Shown here: in pieces, positions 20,248 to 27,174 of the stretch
Layout of the letters: every line of letters starts with the position of its first letter
Numbering within the stretch: the stretch's first letter is position 1
NCBI GenBank assembly: GCA_947626495.1
Contig: CANQSJ010000003.1
Location: 60,316-124,315, forward strand
DNA: 64,000 bases
Reading direction: 5' to 3'
Origin: an uncultured Oscillospiraceae bacterium
GTDB lineage: Bacteria; Bacillota; Clostridia; Oscillospirales; Oscillospiraceae
Position numbers and translations under genes: made by a program
Notes under the pieces: model-generated
The model's input: only the letters and a program-made list of their open reading frames with translations
The model's database searches: none
Told to the model about the DNA's origin: nothing

Positions 20248-22073
20248 CCGCGCCCTCCCCGGGGATCGTACCCCTCGTCGTAGCCGTCGTCATACCAGCC
20301 GTCGTCCTCCGGATAATCCCCGTCGCCGTCGTACCAGTCCCCGTCGGGCATGCCGTCGTCCACGCCGGCGCCGCCGGAGAACCGCTCCGGGCGCACGACG
20401 GCAAAGCTGCCGCTCTTGCGGGTGTCGCAGCCCTTGACGAAGGCCAGCATCATCCAGCAGCCCAAAAGGCTGCTGCCGCCCACGGACACAAAGGGGAAGG
20501 TGACGCCGGTGAAGGGCAGGATGTCCATGGTGCCCAGCACGTTCAGGATCACCTGCACCAGCATCATGCTCACCGTGGCGGCCCCGGCGATGACGAAGTA
20601 GCTGGACCGGCCGGCGGAGGCGTTGCGCACGGCGAAGCCGGCCATGGCCAGGATGGAGGCCACGCAGCAAAGAGCCGTGATGAGGCCCATCTCCTCGCTG
20701 ACCACGGCGAAGACCATGTCCGTCTCCGCGGCGTAGATGTCCACCAGCCAGCCGTTGCCGGCCCCCTGGCCAAAGAGACCCCCGCTGGCGGCGGCGCTCA
20801 TGGCCCGGACCTGCTGGAAGCCCTTGTCATAGATGTCCTCCCACACGTGGCCCCACACGGCGAACCGGCTGAGAGTCTCCGGCTTCAGCGAGAGCACCAC
20901 CATCACCGCCAGCACCGCGCTGCCCACCGCCAGGAAGGCCGTGGCGAAGCTGCCCGAGCGCATGAAGGAGATCACCAGGAACGTCACAAAAAACACCAGC
21001 GCCGTGCCGAAGTCGCCCATCAGGGCCAGCAGGCCCACGCAGGCGGCGGAAAAGCCGATGTAGAAGATCAGGTTCCGGTCCACAAACAGCCGGTCCAGCG
21101 TGGCGGCTCCCGCGTAGATATACAAAACCTTCACCAGCTCCGACGGCTGGATGGTCAGATGGCTGCCCAGCTCAATCCAGCTGTAGGCCCCGTTCCGGGG
21201 CGTGGCCAGCAGCCGGGTGGCCGCCAGCATCGCCACCGCGGCGACGAAGGCGTACATCCGCACGCTCTTGACCCGCTTCAGATCCCGGATCCACAGGCAC
21301 AGGAACACATAAAGGCTCACCGCGGCCAAAAACAGGATGATGTACTTGATCATGTCGTCCGGCGTCTTGGACGCGGCCACGCTCATGCCCACCGAGGAGA
21401 GGAAAAGGGCCAGCAGCTCCGGCTCAAAGCCCGTCTGGCCCGAGGCGCGCAGCACGATGAAATAGACCCACTGCACCGCGGCCACCACGCCGAAGGCAAT
21501 GGCCACGCCGGTGCCGGCGTCGGGGTTGAAGGTCAGCTGCTGCAGGAGCAGCAGCAGCTGGAACACCGTCAGCAGCAGCAGCGTCACCCCGGGGCGCACC
21601 CGCCGGCCGGGGGCATGGCGATACTGGAGGAGGCTGGAGCGCTCCTCCTCCGTCAGATCCACGAACCGGGACGCGGCGTTTCCCATGGTGAGCACGTCCG
21701 CGTCGGCGATGGGGCAGCCCCCCGGGGGCACCCGGGTGCCGTTTACGTAGGTCTCGCCCCGGCCCAGGTTGTACACCGTCCAGGCCCCGGACACGTCCCG
21801 GATCAGACAGGCGTGCAGCCGCTCCACGCTGGGGTCGTTCACCTGGCCGTCCACGCTCCGGGCCCGGCCCAGGATGCACTCCCAGTGGCGCAGGGGCACC
21901 ATCACGTTGCCGGGCAGATAGAGGTAGGCCCATGTCTCCGGCTCATACCGCTCCCGGAGCATGCTGCTGATGCAGCGCGCCACGATGAGCAGCGCCACCA
22001 GGGGCAGGATATACCGGCTGGTCCGGGCCAGCATGGGGCCGGCTTCGCCGAATATGGCCGTTACGAGCTCCAC
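20244..22073 (-). CDS. FHA-SEDS (FtsW/RodA-type) fusion protein
   Basis: 609 aa. A first membrane helix (about 17-38) is followed by a cytoplasmic FHA domain (about 65-140: LGRA, SVERLHA, NLGRGETYVNG). A SEDS glycosyltransferase core of about ten helices (about 160-555) follows. SEDS hallmarks include SWIELGSHLTIQPSELVK, GDFGTAL and the C-terminal FPFVSVGGSSLLG. The tail (about 575-609) is Asp/Gly/Tyr-rich. The GTG at 22073 has GAGGAGG 8 nt upstream. FHA domains bind phosphothreonine, so the fusion suggests control of wall synthesis by a Ser/Thr kinase. None is encoded in this window. Confidence 0.92.
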   Translation of the reverse strand: MELVTAIFGEAGPMLARTSRYILPLVALLIVARCISSMLRERYEPETWAYLYLPGNVMVPLRHWECILGRARSVDGQVNDPSVERLHACLIRDVSGAWTVYNLGRGETYVNGTRVPPGGCPIADADVLTMGNAASRFVDLTEEERSSLLQYRHAPGRRVRPGVTLLLLTVFQLLLLLQQLTFNPDAGTGVAIAFGVVAAVQWVYFIVLRASGQTGFEPELLALFLSSVGMSVAASKTPDDMIKYIILFLAAVSLYVFLCLWIRDLKRVKSVRMYAFVAAVAMLAATRLLATPRNGAYSWIELGSHLTIQPSELVKVLYIYAGAATLDRLFVDRNLIFYIGFSAACVGLLALMGDFGTALVFFVTFLVISFMRSGSFATAFLAVGSAVLAVMVVLSLKPETLSRFAVWGHVWEDIYDKGFQQVRAMSAAASGGLFGQGAGNGWLVDIYAAETDMVFAVVSEEMGLITALCCVASILAMAGFAVRNASAGRSSYFVIAGAATVSMMLVQVILNVLGTMDILPFTGVTFPFVSVGGSSLLGCWMMLAFVKGCDTRKSGSFAVVRPERFSGGAGVDDGMPDGDWYDGDGDYPEDDGWYDDGYDEGYDPRGGRG

Positions 22074-22133
22074 TGCGCCTTCCTCCTCTCCCTCCGGCCG
22101 GGAAGAATCTGGCCGGGTCTTTCAAGAATCTTA

Positions 22134-22162
22134 TTGACATTATACATTCCTGTAACTAAAAT
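22134..22162 (+). promoter_or_regulatory. sigma-A promoter of the NusG-II gene, giving a leaderless mRNA
   Basis: TTGACA (22134-22139), 17-nt spacer, TAAAAT (22157-22162). The expected first transcribed base is 22169-22170, the very A of the ATG. No Shine-Dalgarno precedes that ATG. Confidence 0.7.
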
Positions 22163-22167
22163 GTAAA
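22139..22167 (-). promoter_or_regulatory. sigma-A promoter of the SEDS-to-ridA operon
   Basis: On the minus strand TTTACA (22167-22162), 17-nt spacer, TATAAT (22144-22139). It lies 66 nt before the GTG of the SEDS gene and overlaps the plus-strand promoter almost base for base. Confidence 0.75.
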
Positions 22168-22169
22168 CT

Positions 22170-22508
22170 ATGAAGCGAAAAACACTTTTCTGGGCGGGGC
22201 TTTTTGCCCTGCTGGCCCTGGCCGGCGCGGCGGTATACGCCTTCCGCGGCGGGGGAGCCGTGGCGGTGGTCACCGTGGACGGACGGGAGACGGACCGGGT
22301 GGATCTGGCGGCGGTGGCGGCGCCCTTCGAGCGGACCTATGAGACCGAGCGGGGCTGGAACACCGTCCGGTTCTCCCCGGGCCGGGTGGCCGTCGTTGAC
22401 GCGGACTGCCCGGGCCACGACTGCATCCGCCAGGGGGAGATCGCCGACGGGGCGGTGCCCATCGTGTGTCTGCCCCACCGGCTGGTGATCGAGATAGAGG
22501 ACCCGTGA
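22170..22508 (+). CDS. NusG domain II-containing secreted/membrane-anchored protein
   Basis: 112 aa. An N-terminal hydrophobic segment (about 5-25) anchors or exports a small beta domain of the NusG_II type. The conserved C-terminal motif CPGHDCIRQGEI with Cys 77 and 82, then PIVCLPHRLVIEI with a third Cys, is seen. The family is usually found next to a Gx transporter gene, as here (1-nt gap). From memory, such a pair corresponds to EetA/EetB in flavin-based electron-transfer loci. The ATG sits where transcription should begin, and the hydrophobic segment starts right after it, so no later start is reasonable. Confidence 0.85.
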   Translation: MKRKTLFWAGLFALLALAGAAVYAFRGGGAVAVVTVDGRETDRVDLAAVAAPFERTYETERGWNTVRFSPGRVAVVDADCPGHDCIRQGEIADGAVPIVCLPHRLVIEIEDP

Positions 22509-22509
22509 G

Positions 22510-23019
22510 ATGAAGGGGACGAGAAAGCTTGTTTTCATGGCCCTGCTGACGGCGGTGGAACTGACCGTCTGGGTCATCGAGGGGCAGATCCCCGCGCCCA
22601 TCCCCGTGCCGGGGGTGAAGCTGGGGCTGGCCAGCGTGGTGACCCTCACCGCCATGGCCGTCCTGGGCCGGCGGGAGGCGGGGTGCATTCTGCTGGCCCG
22701 GATCCTGCTGGGGAGCCTGTTCGCCGGGAGCTTCTCGGCGGTGCTGTTCTCTCTGGCGGGGGGAGCGGTCAGCTGGTGCGTGATGAGCGCGCTGCTGGGT
22801 CGGTTCCCGGAGAAGCTGCTGTGGGTGGTGAGCGTGTTCGGCGCCATCGGCCACAACGCCGGCCAGCTTCTGGCGGCGGTGGCGGTGACGGGCACGCCGG
22901 GCCTTTTCTGGTACGGCCCCATTCTGCTCACGGCGGCCATCGTCACCGGTGTCTTCACCGGCCTGGGGGCCATGTATCTGACGCGCGCCCTGCGGGTCTA
23001 TGAACACAAACAGGGATGA
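22510..23019 (+). CDS. Gx transporter family membrane protein
   Basis: 169 aa, five or six hydrophobic helices. The segment IPVPGVKLGLASVVTL and later GAVSWCVMSALL fit the family once annotated as heptaprenyl diphosphate synthase component I, now Gx transporter (Pfam Hpre_diP_synt_I). It resembles ECF-type substrate-binding membrane subunits; the substrate is unknown. It starts one base after the NusG-II gene stop, so the two are coupled. No polyprenyl synthase or ApbE-like flavin transferase follows, unlike in fuller versions of the locus. Confidence 0.88.
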   Translation: MKGTRKLVFMALLTAVELTVWVIEGQIPAPIPVPGVKLGLASVVTLTAMAVLGRREAGCILLARILLGSLFAGSFSAVLFSLAGGAVSWCVMSALLGRFPEKLLWVVSVFGAIGHNAGQLLAAVAVTGTPGLFWYGPILLTAAIVTGVFTGLGAMYLTRALRVYEHKQG

Positions 23020-23033
23020 AAGGAGTGGCGACC

Positions 23034-23843
23034 ATGACCACAGACAGAAAAACGCTGAAACGAAACGCCAGGGAGACGATACGCGGCACCAGACCGGCGC
23101 CCATGCTGGTGGCGCTGGTGTATCTGGCGATCGTGGTGGTGCTGAACGTGCTGGGGATGAGTCTGGACGGCACGCTGGCGGCCTATCGGACCATGTTCGA
23201 GACCGCGATGAGCGGCGGGCCGGTGCAGTATGTGGCGCCGGTGGCCCGGAGCGGCCTGTTCACCCAGCTGCTGAACCTGGCGCTGAAGCTGATGGGCGCG
23301 GTGGTCTCGGTGGGCTTCGTCCTCTATTCCATGCGGGTATGGCGTCGGCTGGGCGGATCAGTGGGGAACCTGTTCGACGGGTTCGGCGTGTTCATCCGGT
23401 CCGTGTGGATCCAACTGCTGCCGTCGCTGCTGGTGGGGCTGTGGACGATGGCGTACCTGGTCCCGGTGACCGCCCTGATGCTGATGACCGGCCAGACCTG
23501 GTGGACCTTCGTGGGCCTGCCGCTGCTGATCCCCGCCATCCGGGCGGGGTACTCCTACAGTCTGGCCACATACATCATGCTGGACCGGCAGGATCTCAAC
23601 TGCTGGCAGTGCGTCATGCTGAGCAAGCGGCTGATGCAGGGCCACAAGTGGGAGCTGTTCGTGCTGGATCTCAGCTTCCTGGGATGGGAGCTGCTGGCGG
23701 CGGTGATCCCCCTGGCGGGGCTGTTCCTGCTGGCGTGGGTCATGGCCTACCTGCAGGTGACCGTGGCCGGCTTCTATGACGCCGTGGCGGGGATCGCGCC
23801 GGCGGCGGACGCGCCGGGGACCGATGTGCCGCCGGTGATGTGA
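23034..23843 (+). CDS. DUF975 family integral membrane protein
   Basis: 269 aa, five to six hydrophobic helices. The N-terminal RNARETIRG motif, a central region ending in RAGYSYSLATYIMLDR and the later SKRLMQGHKWELFVLDLSFLGW pattern are typical of DUF975. The function is unknown in the family. The ATG at 23034 has AGGAG 8 nt upstream; an in-frame ATG 18 nt earlier lacks one. It starts 14 nt after the Gx transporter and ends before a bidirectional terminator. Confidence 0.82.
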   Translation: MTTDRKTLKRNARETIRGTRPAPMLVALVYLAIVVVLNVLGMSLDGTLAAYRTMFETAMSGGPVQYVAPVARSGLFTQLLNLALKLMGAVVSVGFVLYSMRVWRRLGGSVGNLFDGFGVFIRSVWIQLLPSLLVGLWTMAYLVPVTALMLMTGQTWWTFVGLPLLIPAIRAGYSYSLATYIMLDRQDLNCWQCVMLSKRLMQGHKWELFVLDLSFLGWELLAAVIPLAGLFLLAWVMAYLQVTVAGFYDAVAGIAPAADAPGTDVPPVM

Positions 23844-23852
23844 GAGCGGAAA

Positions 23853-23890
23853 AAAGCAGCAGATGGACGATCTGCTGCTTTGCGCTTTTT
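23853..23890. terminator. Bidirectional terminator between DUF975 and rodA genes
   Basis: A perfect 12-bp stem (AAAGCAGCAGAT, 23853-23864, with 23870-23881). A T-run follows at 23885-23891 on plus and TTTTTT follows on minus. Confidence 0.88.
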
Positions 23891-25044
23891 TAAAATACCG
23901 AGGAGTAGGACTGGAACTGGACCGGCTTTGGTCGGTATCGGATGCCGGAGACGATGCCCATGGCGGCGAACATGGTGAACAGGGACGAGCCGCCGTAGCT
24001 GAAGAAGGGGAGCGTCAGGCCGATGACCGGGGTCAGCCCCGTGCACATGCCCACGCTGTTGATCATCTGGAAGGCCAGCATGGAGGCGATGCCGATGCAC
24101 ACCAGCATGCCGAAGGTGCTGTGGCAGTGCACGCCCACGTACACGCACCGGACGATGATGGCCGTCAGCAGCAGGATCACTACGATGCAGCCCACCATGC
24201 CCATCTCCTCGCCGATGCAGGCGAAGATATAGTCCGCGTGCTTGCTGCGCAGGGCGCTGGACTGGGTCTGGGTGCCCTGGCCGAGGCCGGTGCCCCACAG
24301 CCGCCCGGCGGACAGCGCCAGCTTCGCCCGGGTGGGCTCCCAGCTCAGATCGAAACCGGAGGGGTCGATCTGGTCCTGCATGTAGGGCAGGAGGATGCGG
24401 TTTTTCTGGTTGTCGGACAGCACATAGTTCCAGGCCAGGGGGACGGCGATGGCCATGGCCGCGCCGCCGAACAGAAACCAGTACATCTTCACCCCCGCGG
24501 CGAACACCAGCACCGCGAACACCACGAAAAACACCAGCGCGTTGCCCAGGTCGCTGGAGATCACCATGTACAGGGCGAACAGCGCCCCCAGGTGGGCGAC
24601 CAGCTGGAAGATGGACAGGGGAGAGTTCAGGTTGCGGTATTCCTTCAGATAGGCCAGGTGCTTGGCCGTGAGGATGATGTAGATGACTTTGATGACCTCC
24701 GCCGGCTGGATGCCGATGCCCAGAAACCGCAGCCAGGCCCGGTTGCCGGTGTCGTCCTTATAGCCCAGGGGGGTCAGCAGCACCAGAATCAGGGCGAATT
24801 CCGCCACCAGCAGCAGCGGCCACTGGTCGGCGAAGATGTCCACATCGATGACCGTCAGCACGAAAAACAGCACGATCCCGATGACAAGGGCCAGCAGCTG
24901 GACGTATATGTATGAGGTGCCCATGGTCCGTGTGGCGCTGGAGATGGCCACCAGCCCCATGATGGACGCGGCCAGGCACAGGGTGAACAGCAGCATGTCC
25001 GCCCGCCGGAAAAAGTCGCGCAGCAGGGAAGCTCTCGATTGCAA
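23890..25044 (-). CDS. rodA: SEDS-family peptidoglycan glycosyltransferase, RodA-like
   Basis: 384 aa, about ten membrane helices. SEDS motifs: GNRAWLRFLGIGIQPAEVIKV, SSDLGNALVF, LGQGTQTQS and the C-terminal LPFFSYGGSSLF. It polymerises glycan strands from lipid II, with a partner PBP2. The start is read as TTG 25044, 9 nt after GGAGG. The ATG seven bases upstream is in another frame and too close to the Shine-Dalgarno. This is the second SEDS gene in the window and lacks an FHA domain. No mreBCD genes are adjacent. Confidence 0.92.
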   Translation of the reverse strand: MQSRASLLRDFFRRADMLLFTLCLAASIMGLVAISSATRTMGTSYIYVQLLALVIGIVLFFVLTVIDVDIFADQWPLLLVAEFALILVLLTPLGYKDDTGNRAWLRFLGIGIQPAEVIKVIYIILTAKHLAYLKEYRNLNSPLSIFQLVAHLGALFALYMVISSDLGNALVFFVVFAVLVFAAGVKMYWFLFGGAAMAIAVPLAWNYVLSDNQKNRILLPYMQDQIDPSGFDLSWEPTRAKLALSAGRLWGTGLGQGTQTQSSALRSKHADYIFACIGEEMGMVGCIVVILLLTAIIVRCVYVGVHCHSTFGMLVCIGIASMLAFQMINSVGMCTGLTPVIGLTLPFFSYGGSSLFTMFAAMGIVSGIRYRPKPVQFQSYSSVF

Positions 25045-25079
25045 CGGACATACCCTCCTTTCGTCCGGTCACGACACAG

Positions 25080-25108
25080 AGTATACCACACAACTGCCCC
25101 TGTGGCAA
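25080..25108 (-). promoter_or_regulatory. sigma-A promoter of rodA
   Basis: Minus strand TTGCCA (25108-25103), 17-nt spacer, TATACT (25085-25080). Confidence 0.75.
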
Positions 25109-25141
25109 ATGAAGAAATTATGAAGACGCGAGGAGCCTGCC

Positions 25142-25822
25142 ATGGAAGAACACGCCGGACACCGGGAGAGGATGCGCAACCGCTTTCTCCGCTTCGGACT
25201 GGACAACTTTGACGACCACAACGTGCTGGAGCTGCTGCTGTTTTACGCGGTGCCCCGGCGGGACACCAACGTGATCGCCCACCGGCTGCTGAATGCCTTC
25301 GGCACGCTGGACGGGGTGTTCGACGCCTCCCCGGAGGCGCTGATGGACGTGGAGGGCGTGGGCCCCGGCGCCGCGGCGCTGATCCGGCTGGTGCCGGAGG
25401 CGGCCCGGCGGTACTTCATGGCCCGGATCAGGCCCGGCCAGATCCTGGCGGACAGCGAGGCCGCCGGGCGGTATCTGCTGCCCCGGTTCCTCACTTGCCG
25501 GGAGGAGACCATGTATCTGGTGTGCCTGGACGGAAAGCTGAAGGTGCTGGACTGCCGGGAGGTGAGTCAGGGGAGCGTCACCTCCGTGTCGGTGAACACC
25601 CGGCGGGTGGTGCAGATCGCCCTGGGCCAGAACGCCTCCGCGGTGCTGCTGGCCCACAACCACACCAGCGGCATCGCCGTGCCCTCCCAGGAGGACGTGG
25701 CCGTGACGCTGAAGCTGCGGGCCCTGCTGGCCCAGGTGGGGGTGACCCTGACCGACCACATCGTGGTGGCGGGGGACGACTTCGTCTCCATGGCCGACAG
25801 CGGCCTGCTGCCCAAGGACTGA
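25142..25822 (+). CDS. radC: RadC family JAB-domain protein
   Basis: 226 aa, full length. An N-terminal helix-hairpin-helix-like region (about 20-95) precedes the JAB/MPN metalloprotease-like core. The metal motif is AHNHTSGIAVPSQED followed by DHIVVAGDD, i.e. the HxHxnG..PS..D pattern. Despite the name, the family's role in DNA repair is not established. The ATG has GGAG 6 nt upstream. It is divergent from rodA, and I see no convincing plus-strand promoter in the 97-nt gap. Confidence 0.93.
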   Translation: MEEHAGHRERMRNRFLRFGLDNFDDHNVLELLLFYAVPRRDTNVIAHRLLNAFGTLDGVFDASPEALMDVEGVGPGAAALIRLVPEAARRYFMARIRPGQILADSEAAGRYLLPRFLTCREETMYLVCLDGKLKVLDCREVSQGSVTSVSVNTRRVVQIALGQNASAVLLAHNHTSGIAVPSQEDVAVTLKLRALLAQVGVTLTDHIVVAGDDFVSMADSGLLPKD

Positions 25823-26245
25823 GGGGGAAATGAAGGGCGCGGCGGCTTTGCCTGCACTTTGCCGGCGGATATGCATTGAGAAATGAAAATAACCGGATTA
25901 TGTCAAACGGAAAATTGATACAATTTGTTTCTGGACAGCATACAGGAATTTGAAATATTTGGAAATCCAGGGGGTCAGAGCCGTGGTTTCCCGGGAAAAA
26001 GGCTGTTGAAATCTCTGTTGAAAATGTTGATAACTATCTGCATTTAAAGTGGGTGAAATCAATTATGTAAAACGGATCCGTCTGACGGGGATTTGGGAAA
26101 AACCCGAAACTGCAGGCAGTGTGCGGGAGCGTTTTTTGGATATTGACGGAGAAATAGACAGGACCGGAGGAAGAAATGATTAAAAATGTTCATTTCCCTA
26201 GGGAATAATACCCATCGTAATCGTCGGGGCGGGGAAGATTGGATA
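25823..26245. other. AT-richer gene-free stretch with two palindromes and DnaA-box-like bases
   Basis: About 420 bp without a credible gene and visibly lower in GC than its surroundings. It contains the 12-bp palindromes TTTCCCGGGAAA (25987-25998) and TTCCCTAGGGAA (26194-26205), which share TTCCC/GGGAA half-sites. Around 26005-26035 is CTGTTGAAAATGTTGATAAC, which resembles the repeated TGTGGATAA-type DnaA boxes of Firmicute origins but differs at the key G. A 65-codon minus-strand frame here has no Shine-Dalgarno and no family features. Confidence 0.5.
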
Positions 26246-26275
26246 TTGACTTCCACCGGGGGCGTATGCTAAAAT
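26246..26275 (+). promoter_or_regulatory. Promoter of tRNA-Thr
   Basis: TTGACT (26246-26251), 18-nt spacer, TAAAAT (26270-26275) with an extended TGC just before the -10; 15 nt before the tRNA. Confidence 0.75.
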
Positions 26276-26289
26276 ACGGGAGCACAAAC

Positions 26290-26365
26290 GCTAGTGTAGC
26301 TCAGTCGGTAGAGCAGCTGATTCGTAATCAGCAGGTCGCCAGTTCGAGTCTGGCCACTAGCTCCA
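26290..26365 (+). tRNA. tRNA-Thr (anticodon CGU)
   Basis: 76 nt folding as a cloverleaf. Acceptor GCTAGTG pairs with CACTAGC, the anticodon stem is GCTGA/TCAGC with loop TTCGTAA (anticodon CGT), and the T arm GCCAG-TTCGAGT-CTGGC is standard. CCA is encoded. It reads ACG threonine codons. Confidence 0.96.
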
Positions 26366-26405
26366 AAAAGAGCGCCGGTCCGCGGACCGGCGCTCTCTTA
26401 TTTTG
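26365..26405. terminator. Bidirectional terminator, tRNA-Thr and mnmE operon
   Basis: A 28-nt palindrome at 26369-26396 is flanked by AAAAA on the left and CTTATTTTG on the right, so it can stop both the tRNA transcript and the minus-strand rex-mnmE transcript. Confidence 0.85.
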
Positions 26406-26429
26406 TTCTGCCGGATGGGGCCGGCGCGT

Positions 26430-27140
26430 TTAAAGCTCCACGTGGGTCACGGCGCCGCCCAGGCGCTTTTTGTAGGCGGAGACGAACTCCCGGCCCCGGC
26501 TGCCCCACTGGGTGATCTGGAAGATGAGAAAGCGGGTGGGCCCGCCGGCGTCCCCGTAGCCCAGGACGAGAAACCGGTCCCGGCGGCGGACGGTGCGGCG
26601 GCGGACGGCGCCTCCCACGGCGGCGCCCAGGGGGCCAAGCAGCATGCCCCCCGCCACGGCGGCGCCGGCGCTGGACACGTACTGCCGCTGCATGTCCTTT
26701 TGGGTGAGGATCTGGGCGGCGCGGACCTTTTCATGGGCCAGGGTGAAGTCGTGGCCCAAGGCGGTCACGCGCAGACAGTCCTCCTCGTAGGCGAGCCGGC
26801 ATCGGGTCCCGACGGGCAGATCCAGGCCGGAGACGGCCAGGAACGTGCCGGAAAAGAGCGGCTTCGCCTTTTTCTCCGGGGGATTCTCCGCCGGCGCGGC
26901 GGGCGACGGGGATGGCGGCTGTCCGGCCGGCGCATGGACGGAGGCGGGAGCGTCCGGTGCCTTGGGCTTTCCCCGCCCCGCCAGCAGGGCGGCCGCCGAT
27001 CCGGCCAGACACAGAGCCGCCGCCCCGGCCGCGGCGATGGCCACGTCCGGGAAGGGCTCCCACAGAGCCCAGGCGCAGAAGGCGAAAAACGCCGCTCCCG
27101 CGAACCCCGCCGCGGCCAATAGGATCCGCAGCGCTCTCAT
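26430..27140 (-). CDS. Uncharacterised membrane-anchored protein
   Basis: 236 aa from the ATG at 27140, which has GGAGGTG 6 nt upstream. Two hydrophobic segments (about 3-28 and 32-54) are followed by a Pro/Ala-rich linker. A soluble domain begins near LFSGTFLAVSGLDLPVGTRCRLAYEEDCLRVTAL... and contains a glycine-rich hydrophobic patch (AGAAVAGGMLLGPLGAAVGGAV) before RRRTVRRRDRFLVLGY. The layout resembles PH-like domain proteins with a glycine-zipper segment, but I cannot assign a family. It is the last gene of the rex-mnmE unit (34-nt gap). Confidence 0.7.
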   Translation of the reverse strand: MRALRILLAAAGFAGAAFFAFCAWALWEPFPDVAIAAAGAAALCLAGSAAALLAGRGKPKAPDAPASVHAPAGQPPSPSPAAPAENPPEKKAKPLFSGTFLAVSGLDLPVGTRCRLAYEEDCLRVTALGHDFTLAHEKVRAAQILTQKDMQRQYVSSAGAAVAGGMLLGPLGAAVGGAVRRRTVRRRDRFLVLGYGDAGGPTRFLIFQITQWGSRGREFVSAYKKRLGGAVTHVEL

Positions 27141-27174
27141 GGCAGACACCTCCTCCCGGCAGAGCCGGCTCCCG

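Noticed and set aside
25042..25051. ATG at 25051 as start of rodA
   Set aside because: It is in a different frame and only one or two bases from the Shine-Dalgarno; the in-frame TTG at 25044 has proper spacing.
26059..26256. 65-codon minus-strand frame before tRNA-Thr
   Set aside because: It has no ribosome site and runs toward the AT-rich gap; no family likeness.
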